64,000 nt of DNA from Crocodylus rhombifer (taxonomy: Eukaryota > Chordata > Crocodylia > Crocodylidae), in contig JAVSML010024246.1 of NCBI GenBank assembly GCA_038503035.1, forward strand, positions 1,201,258 through 1,265,257, given 5' to 3'. This document shows positions 57,466 to 64,000 of this stretch, piece after piece (position 1 is the stretch's first letter; every line of letters starts with the position of its first letter). The notes under the pieces were generated by a model, which searched no databases, was not told the origin of the DNA, and saw only the letters and a list, made by a program, of their open reading frames with translations. The position numbers and the translations under genes are program-made.

Positions 57466-58077
57466 TATTCTTAGGGAGGTCAGGTCATTCCAATGTATTT
57501 TTTCCCTTCTTATATTTACACCAACTAACTATACAAAAAGTGGCCCTAACTGGGAAGGATGGAAGCAGATTTTTCTCCAGTCAGTATAACTGCCTCTGTG
57601 TCCAGGTTCTGGCAGGCTTTTTATAAACACTGTCCCCTTATGGGCCTGGGCTCTGGATAAAATATGCTAATTGCATTTATTGACCAGAAGTACATAATAA
57701 AGGACAGAGTCATAGCAGCAAGGGATACATTGTTTGACCAGCTCCAGGGCAGTCCTAATATTGCTGCCAGCTTGGCATTGTAAGAACCAGCAGCAATACT
57801 CTTTGCCAGCCAGGAAGCTGCTACAGAGAAATGTGGGTTAATTTTTATTGGGATAAGCAGTCAGTCAAACATCTGGGTCAGAGCATTGCAGTAATTGGGC
57901 ACAGGTTGCCCAGTCTGGAGAGAGTGGAGATGATGTCAGCCTGCTATCATATAGAGAGGCACGATCTTCTAGAGATGGCATGTTTCCAGGTTATTTTGAG
58001 GTAGATGAAGCTAATGCTGTAGACCCCTAACTTCTCTGAGAAACAGTGATTTTGGAACAAGAAGGGTCATAGGTAGT
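57466..58077. other. unique stretch, no gene seen
   Basis: No feature was recognised. Confidence 0.35.
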
Positions 58078-58079
58078 AG

Positions 58080-58127
58080 ATCTATCTCTCTATCTATCTA
58101 CCTACCTACCTACCTACCTACCTACCA
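58080..58127. repeat. (TCTA)n-(CCTA)n microsatellite
   Basis: A tetranucleotide tract changes from TCTA to CCTA units and directly abuts the truncated 3' side of a CR1. Confidence 0.9.
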
Positions 58128-58769
58128 CCTCCAATGACAGGCTATTGTAGACCTTGGGGGCTCAGATAGTAAAGAAGTTTTTCCTTATATCCAGCCTGAA
58201 ATGGTCTTGCTGGAGTTTATAACCATTTGACCTTGTCATCCCTTGGGGTGATCTGGTGAACAATTGTTCCCCCGGGTCCTGGTGAACACCCCGATAAACA
58301 TATAGGTGGCCATCAGATCACCCCTGAGCCTGCACTTTTCCAGGCTAAAGAGCCCCATGGCTCTCAGCCTGTCGTCGTAAGGTCTGTTTTCCTGACCTCT
58401 GATCATGAATGTGGCTCTTCTCTGGACTCTCTCAAGCTTCTCCACATCCTTTTTGAATTGTGGAGACCAAAACTGGACGCAGTACTCCAGCTGCGGCCTC
58501 ACCAAGGCTGAGTACAAGGGGAGAATGATGTCCTGGGATTTACTTGAGAAGCATCTATGGATGCAAGCCTGCGTTTTGCTCACTTTACTAGCCGCAGAAT
58601 CACATTGAAGGCTCATGTTCATCTTGTGGTCAGTCATGACCCCCAAGTCCTTTTCATCCATAGTGCTAGTCAGCACAGCACTGCCGAGCCTATAAGGATG
58701 CTGCAGGTTTTTCCTCCCAAGGTGGAGAACCTTGCATTTTTCGGTGTTAAACACCATCAGGTTCTCATT
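58128..58769 (-). mobile_element. CR1 LINE fragment (young subfamily), both ends lost
   Basis: It is close to the 8-10 kb CR1. The - strand frame 59003-58236 contains NLMVFNTEKCKVLHLGRKNL, LGVMTDHKMNMSLQC, KDVEKLERVQRRATFMIRGQ and LFSLEKCRLRGDLMATY. The N-terminal ~80 codons of that frame are flank read-through, not CR1. The 3' UTR is missing and the microsatellite takes its place. Confidence 0.88.
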
Positions 58770-59005
58770 CAAAGACAGGGAAAAACAGGTAGAATATGAA
58801 AAGGCAAGCTGAGAGATGAGAGTGACTAGAATAACAAAGAAGAAATTAGAATCAAATATAGGGATCATTCTAGAAACTCTGGGAAATCGGAAAACACAGA
58901 AAGATGGATTGGCCTTCCATAAAGGCACTGGGGAAGCTTTAAAAATAGCGTTCCATGGACAACTCTTCACACCCTTGGGGAAAAGTATGGACCACCATGG
59001 CAATC
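58770..59005. other. short unique spacer between two CR1 fragments
   Basis: A-rich sequence with no feature, separating opposite-strand CR1 pieces. Confidence 0.35.
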
Positions 59006-60768
59006 TTAGGGAAAACTAGGAGTAATGGCCACAAACTCCTGGAAGACTTTTTCAGGCTCAACATTAGGAAAAGCTACCTCACAACTAGGGTGTCCAGACT
59101 GTGGAATAAGCTCCCTCCAGACGTGTTGTGTGGCAGGGCACTGTTGGTGCCTGCCACTGTAAGAGCGGAGCCAAGCAGCCAGGAAGTGCTTGATTGCAGA
59201 GCCCATTTTAGACCTCTGGCTGCCTATATAAAAAAAGAGCAGTTTGCATCTGGCAGGCCAGGCAGTGACATCGCCTGGATGCAAGGCTGAATACAACATC
59301 CTGGAGGTAAAGGCAGGAGCTATAGGGAATGGCTTGGATCCTGGTCCTGGGCATGACCTAAAACTGCACTCTGCTGGGAGTGGGTGGTCTGGTGGGACTC
59401 CCAGTGGCGTAGGAGCCCCCAGGAAATGCCAGGCCAGTTACCACCCAGGTGAAAGGTGAGTAGGTGTGCCTTAACCCCAGCCCTCACCTTTGAGTGGCAG
59501 CCTGCACCCTGTGGGATGCAAGACCCCAAGAAATGAGAGTTGGGGCCAGGCATGGCTGTAGCCATCTGAGCCCCCCAGGGAGGGAAGCAGAGATGTGGCG
59601 CCCCAGTGACAGGGCAGCTGCAGTGAAGGGGTGGTGTGGAGTTTCAGTGAGGGGGCATGAAGATGCCCAGTGAGAGGGCGGCCCCAGTAAGGCGGGCGGT
59701 ATGGAGCCCCAGTGAGGGGGCAGAGAACCGTATGTGAGGGGAGTAGGCCAAGGCATGTCTTCGTATGCCTGAGGCTGAAGTTTGGGCCAGAGACCAAGTA
59801 AGGGTCTCTGGCCCAAGAGGTCCAAGGGTAAGGGTGAGTTCTGACCCCGGTAAGTCCTCCACCACTGGGAGGCTGAGTGTGGGTCAAAAGTAAGACCTAT
59901 AGTTGAGTACAATGACCTGCTGCTCCGGGGAGGAGTGAGAGTCCCTGTGAGATGCCAGAGCACCAGTCATGATGTGGGATAAGAATGCCCCAGTGATGGG
60001 TAGCCCGAGAATGGGGGCAGAGAGGAGGGACCCCAGTGGGGTGGGGGAGAACCAGAGGGCTGGGAGCCCAGTATGACTGAGTGTACAGAGTTGCCCTGGA
60101 AGGGGCCAGAGCAAGCTTAGGCCCAGTTGAGTAATTGGCTGGCTGCTACCCTGGTAAGGGTCATGGGAGAGGCCCAAAAGACGGTACATCTGCCACCCAA
60201 GGTATGAACTAGCTAAAGCCTATGGCCAAAGGGGCCTGCTCCAAGAGGGAGCAAGTCAGTACAAGTTGTCGACACATGAAAGAGACCATGTGAGAGAGGG
60301 TGGAATGTGAGACGCCCTAGTGAGAGAAGGACGGTATGAATGTGAGTGTGTCTGAGGCCTAAGCTTGATCCGGCTGTAGGCCAGGAGCATTGTCATCTGG
60401 ATGCCATCTGTGAGGCTTGGGCTGCGGTGTAGGGGAGGAATGGAGCTGCAGATAGCACCCCATGGCATTGGGGCAAGAATGGGTAGCTTCTCATCTTAAT
60501 CAACAACTTAATTAATTACCAACAAGGCATGGCAGGCGAGTCAGGAGGGTGATGTTCCCAAAGGCAAATGGGGAAACTAGCACTGGCTAGTCGGGGAGTC
60601 CCAGTTTGCCACATGGTGCAATTGCCTACCCTCTAAATCTGCAAGAGGAGACTGTACAATCACCTTGCTGGGGCTACCTGACCCCAGTTGTCTTTCCTGC
60701 TTGGTGCAGGGGCCTGCACCCGGTGATCTTCCAAGGTCCCTTCCAGCCTTACAATCTATGAATCTATG
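59006..60768 (+). mobile_element. CR1 LINE 3' end split by an LTR-like insertion
   Basis: 59006-59128 encodes GKTRSNGHKLLEDFFRLNIR and VSRLWNKLPPDV of the CR1 C terminus. The CR1 resumes at 60614 (GGTGCAATTGCCTACCCTCT) and ends in TACAATCTATGAATCTATGA at about 60768. The element between (59129-60613) is a later insertion. Confidence 0.82.
59129..60613 (+). mobile_element. LTR-like insertion (1,485 bp)
   Basis: The ends TGTGGCAGGG and GTTTGCCACA give TG...CA borders. The flanks TGTTG (59124-59128) and TGGTG (60614-60618) differ at one position, consistent with a 5-bp target duplication. A TATA-like CTATATAAAAAAAGAGC lies near 59222. A block around 59352-59435 (ATGACCTAAAACTGCA...CCCAGGAAATGCCAGG) is shared with the insertion at 35343-35761. 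No protein domain is found: the frames over 59471-60189 are shadows of CCCAGTGAG-type repetition. It may be a solo LTR or a non-autonomous LTR element. Confidence 0.6.
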
Positions 60769-61819
60769 AGCTCAAAAGAAAATGCTGGAAAATCATGAGT
60801 TCAGATCTGTACTCATAGTAGAGTTTCATGCAAATGGAATCCCATTGTTACTTATTTTACAAATTTCTTTACTAAAAATAAAATTAGGAGAACGTCTGAA
60901 CTTTTTAGAACTGTGGCTCCAAAAGTAATGATGCATTTTCACTAAGATGGGCTGAAGTGAAATCCCTGGTTTGAACACTCCAGGCTTTTAGGAGTGCTTG
61001 CAATCTGGGTTTGAATTCTGCATTCTGAATTCCTCCTATGGAAGATTGCAGAGTATGTCATTTTCATTCTACGTGTCTTTTAATTCAGATTTACCCTATG
61101 TGACAAAGTGCAATAGAGCATAATAGAAAGTTATTTTATGTGGGTTTTTTTAAAAACAATTTACTATGTAGATGTTGTCCTGAGTATGACTGTAAACTGC
61201 ATCTCCCTGGGGGCCTGATAGTAACAAGATGGGGCTACTTGTGGCAAGGTAGCTCTTATAAAATACCACAATGTTGCAACCTCCAGAGTAAGGTGAGTAT
61301 AGAACACCTCAAAACCCTTTCACCAACTGCCTTGTGGGTATTTCTTGGTTGAACTAAAGATAAGGAACATCATCCTGACAGAAATGTACCCTCACACAGG
61401 CATTAGGCAGTCAGCAGCAGCTCTAATCTGTTGCTCTCTGGCAGAAGCTACAACTACCAAGGCACTATCTGGAGTCAGTCTGGCCTTTGGACTCTGTCTC
61501 AGTGGTCTAAGGGGGGAATGTTAGATCTAAGGCAGCTTCCACTCCTCCCTAATCTTGCCTAGCTGTATGCGTTGAAGGTCTGGGTGTGATGGTTGCAGGA
61601 CTCCATAAGGAGCAAAAGGAACCTGAGGCAGCCACCCAGGCATCCAAGCAGCCCTATTCAGGGTTAACCTGCTTGCCTGTCTTGTGGAAGTCCCTAGAAA
61701 AGGTGGGGTAAAAAAAGCCATGCCCCAACTCAATCTATTGTGGCCAAAATGACATAAAGCAACTCATATGTTGCAATGTTTGGGCTCAGACCCCTGGATT
61801 CAATTTGGACTCTGATTTA
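60769..61819. other. unique stretch, no gene seen
   Basis: No feature was recognised before the LINE remnant. Confidence 0.35.
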
Positions 61820-64000
61820 CAGAAAACAGAAATACTAAACAATAAATTGGTTAGACTCAGAATTGAAATCGCTATGTTATGAGAAACTTGGGTCCTAGTT
61901 ATGTGTTCTATCCAAGAGAATAATTACAACATATTCTGGGATGAGAAGGCAGCAGGAGAAAGGAGAGAGCAGGAAGTAGGCTTTGATATTAGAAACAGTT
62001 TACTTCCTGTGAAAGCCCCATTGCTGTATCTGTTTGACTCATGACACTCAGTGTGCTGGATTTGGTTTTGAGAACTGGCCTGGTATTCTAAGCAAATACA
62101 GAATTGATAATATGAATGAAAATGACCAGGGACTGTTAGAACTGTGTGCAAGTCAAAATCTGTATATTACCACCACCTACTTTACTGGGAAAATTGCAAG
62201 AAAGACATCATTGAAACACCCAAGATCATTCGTACCAATTAAATCTAGTACTGACCAGGTGCAACCACTTGAAAGAAATCCTGCACGTGAGGCCTTATCA
62301 CAGTGCTGACTATGACACTGACCATGCCTTAGTCTGCTGCCAAGTCAGAATCAGTCCCCACAAAAAGATCCATCATAGCAAAGCCACCAGTCAGCCTCAG
62401 ATTGACATCAGCTAAACTGAAGATGTAGAAAGATGCAGAATATTCAATGAAGAAGTTGTGAAAGCAAGTTTACCTAACAATTCAGTCACCAAGGCTTGAG
62501 AAAGCTTAAAAACTAACATGTACAATGCTGCTCTAACAGTGTTTGACACAAAATGCGAGAAAAATGCAGACTGGTTTCAAGAGCACTCTGAAACCCTTCT
62601 ACCACTGGTTGAGAGCAACAGGAAGGTGCTAACCATCTAAAAGAAATCTTCTAACACCACAATCCCGAAAAATTTGAGAAAAGCTCAAAGAGAAATGTAA
62701 AAGGAGACTAGGATGTGTGCTCAGGATTTTTGGCTGAAACTTTGTCACGCTATTCAGAAAGCAGCTGATGCAGGTGGTAGCTGCAGAATGTATGAAGCTA
62801 TCAAATGAGCAATTGGTCCAGTCAAGAAAAAAACAGCTCTGCTGAAAGACTTAAATGGAAATATCATTACCGATAAACAAAAACCACTCAGTGGTTGGAT
62901 TGAACATTTTGGAACAGTATACTTCAGTGAAACTGAAATCAAGCACAAAGGCCTTCAAGGATTACCACAGTTTGAAGTTATGATGGATTTGGACAATGAA
63001 CCTATATTAGAAGATTTGCAGAAAGCCATTAAAATGATTCCTGGGAACAAGGCATCTGACAATGACAGCATGCTTGCTGACATCTACAAATATGCCAATG
63101 ACAAATTACTTCTAAAGCTCCATGAAGTTATACTGCTCTGTTGGTACTGCAAGATTCCAAAAATGCTCAGTTTGTACAATTAAAAAATATACAAAAACAA
63201 GGGGGATAGAAGCAACTGTGACAACAATAGAGGTATCTCTCTGTTGAACATCATCCAAAAAGTTGTCATTGCATTATGCTTCCTAGGCTGCAGTCTCTAG
63301 GTGAAAGACTCTATCCTCAAAGTCAACATGGTTTTCACTCAGGACTCTTCACCATTGGTATGATATTTTCAATCAAGCAACTGCAAGAGAAGTGTAGAGA
63401 AAAATAAATACCACTGTATATCTTTCATCAATCTGATGAAGGCCTTCAATATAGTCAAAAGACAGGGGCTTTTTACTGTTCTGAAGAAAGTGGGTTGTCC
63501 CCCACAAGCTGTTGAACATCATTCACTCACTATATCAAGATATGAAGGCAACTGTAGTGTATGAAAACAAAGAATCCTTGGATGCCTTTGACATCAACAG
63601 CAGGATGCAACAGAGGTGTGTTTTAAGCCTCCTTGCTCTTTAACATCTACTTTTCATTCCTGCTGCTTCATGCATTGAAGGGCAACAATGATGGCCTTTA
63701 TCTTTGAACCAGACTAGATGGAGGCTTGTTCAATATCACAAGGTTTGGAGTGAAAACCAAGTTGAAAGAGCTGGTTCTGAGAAATTCCCTGTTTATAGAT
63801 GACACAGCCTGCAAACTTGACTTGCAGACTGAAAAGAAATCAGACTAACAGAATCAGAAATCAGCTATGAATTTTGGGCTATTACAGAAATGCACATGGA
63901 ATAACAGCAAGCTGTCAACTAAGGTGACGATTTGAATCTATGAGACTTTTATCCTTGCTTTATGGTTCAGAAACATGGACTACATATGCTAGGCACATGA
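61820..64000 (+). mobile_element. decayed non-CR1 LINE, runs off the window
   Basis: The fragments are collinear with a non-LTR endonuclease-RT protein of the type often labelled 'craniofacial development protein 2-like'. Endonuclease parts are IFWDEKAAGERREQEVGFDI (about 61935-61995) and NMNENDQGLLELCASQNLYI (62111-62170). The pre-RT region follows (62640-63180: KKTALLKDLNGNIITDKQKP, ILEDLQKAIKMIPGNKASDN). RT parts are NRGISLLNI (63223-63249) and YPQSQHGF, and an FIDDTA in place of FADD lies near 63796. The end, SETWTTYARH, is at the window edge. A stretch after the catalytic box is deleted. Many stops and frameshifts are present. The clade was not resolved. Confidence 0.75.
62980..63183 (+). 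pseudogene. LINE pre-RT fragment
   Basis: A 67-codon open piece: MMDLDNEPILEDLQKAIKMI, then PGNKASDNDSMLADIYKYAN and LLKLHEVILLCWYCKIPKML. In the family this segment forms the start of the RT fingers (the 'GKAPGxDGIP' box, here GNKASDNDSM, so degraded). It is the best preserved part of the decayed LINE that occupies 61820-64000. Confidence 0.65.

Noticed and set aside
59471..60189. Overlapping - strand frames of up to 159 codons
   Set aside because: Several frames are open at once over a CCCAGTGAG-rich repeat. This is composition, not a gene.

Overview
The window reads as intergenic or intronic DNA from a sauropsid, most likely a crocodilian (alligator-like). I infer this from the dominance of CR1 LINEs with the 3' end CTAATGTCTATGAAA, together with hAT elements, old L2/L3-type LINE tails, a Penelope-like element and several solo-LTR-like insertions. 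No host protein-coding exon, rRNA or tRNA gene could be supported. Almost every long open frame belongs to a mobile element.

Layout. 1-5.7 kb: mostly unique sequence with one inverted-repeat DNA transposon (410-1350) and a second small inverted-repeat element (5215-5516). 5.7-12.9 kb: a CR1 complex. A 5'-truncated + strand CR1 (6578-7998) abuts a nearly complete - strand CR1 (7999-12615). In the latter, ORF1 (zinc-knuckle-like Cys pairs, coiled coil, SGNH esterase) is open, and ORF2 (endonuclease plus reverse transcriptase, 931 codons) carries a single in-frame TGA. 13-22 kb: unique DNA, a TIR element carrying a nested hAT MITE with a perfect 8-bp target duplication, and a young CR1 fragment inserted into a MITE. 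22-25.1 kb: an ancient - strand CR1 interrupted by two MITEs. 25.9-29.3 kb: GC-rich repeat, a 67-bp-arm palindrome, and a second copy of the first transposon split by a solo-LTR-like insertion. 32.4 kb: third copy.

34.8-41.4 kb is the most unusual part. A hAT element end (34794) is built of about 150-bp tandem units, broken by an LTR-like insertion and by a Penelope-like element that is itself internally inverted, and followed by a decayed BED-finger hAT transposase. Beside it is a complete non-autonomous foldback relative (39920-41423) with an 8-bp target duplication and arms made of the same units. 41.5-46.3 kb: a - strand CR1 broken by two insertions. 48.1-49.8 kb: a + strand CR1 spanning a 100-N gap whose two edges repeat each other. 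50.6-55.1 kb: a hairpin, a hAT MITE, an old CR1 and a second MITE copy. 58-60.8 kb: two CR1 fragments in opposite orientation, one split by a 1,485-bp LTR-like insertion. 61.8-64 kb: a decayed non-CR1 LINE that runs off the window.

There is no cellular pathway here. What the sequence records is repeated nesting: hAT, LTR and Penelope elements into CR1s and MITEs, and young CR1s into older elements. All coordinates of decayed repeats are approximate, and family names come from recognition by eye, not from a database search.
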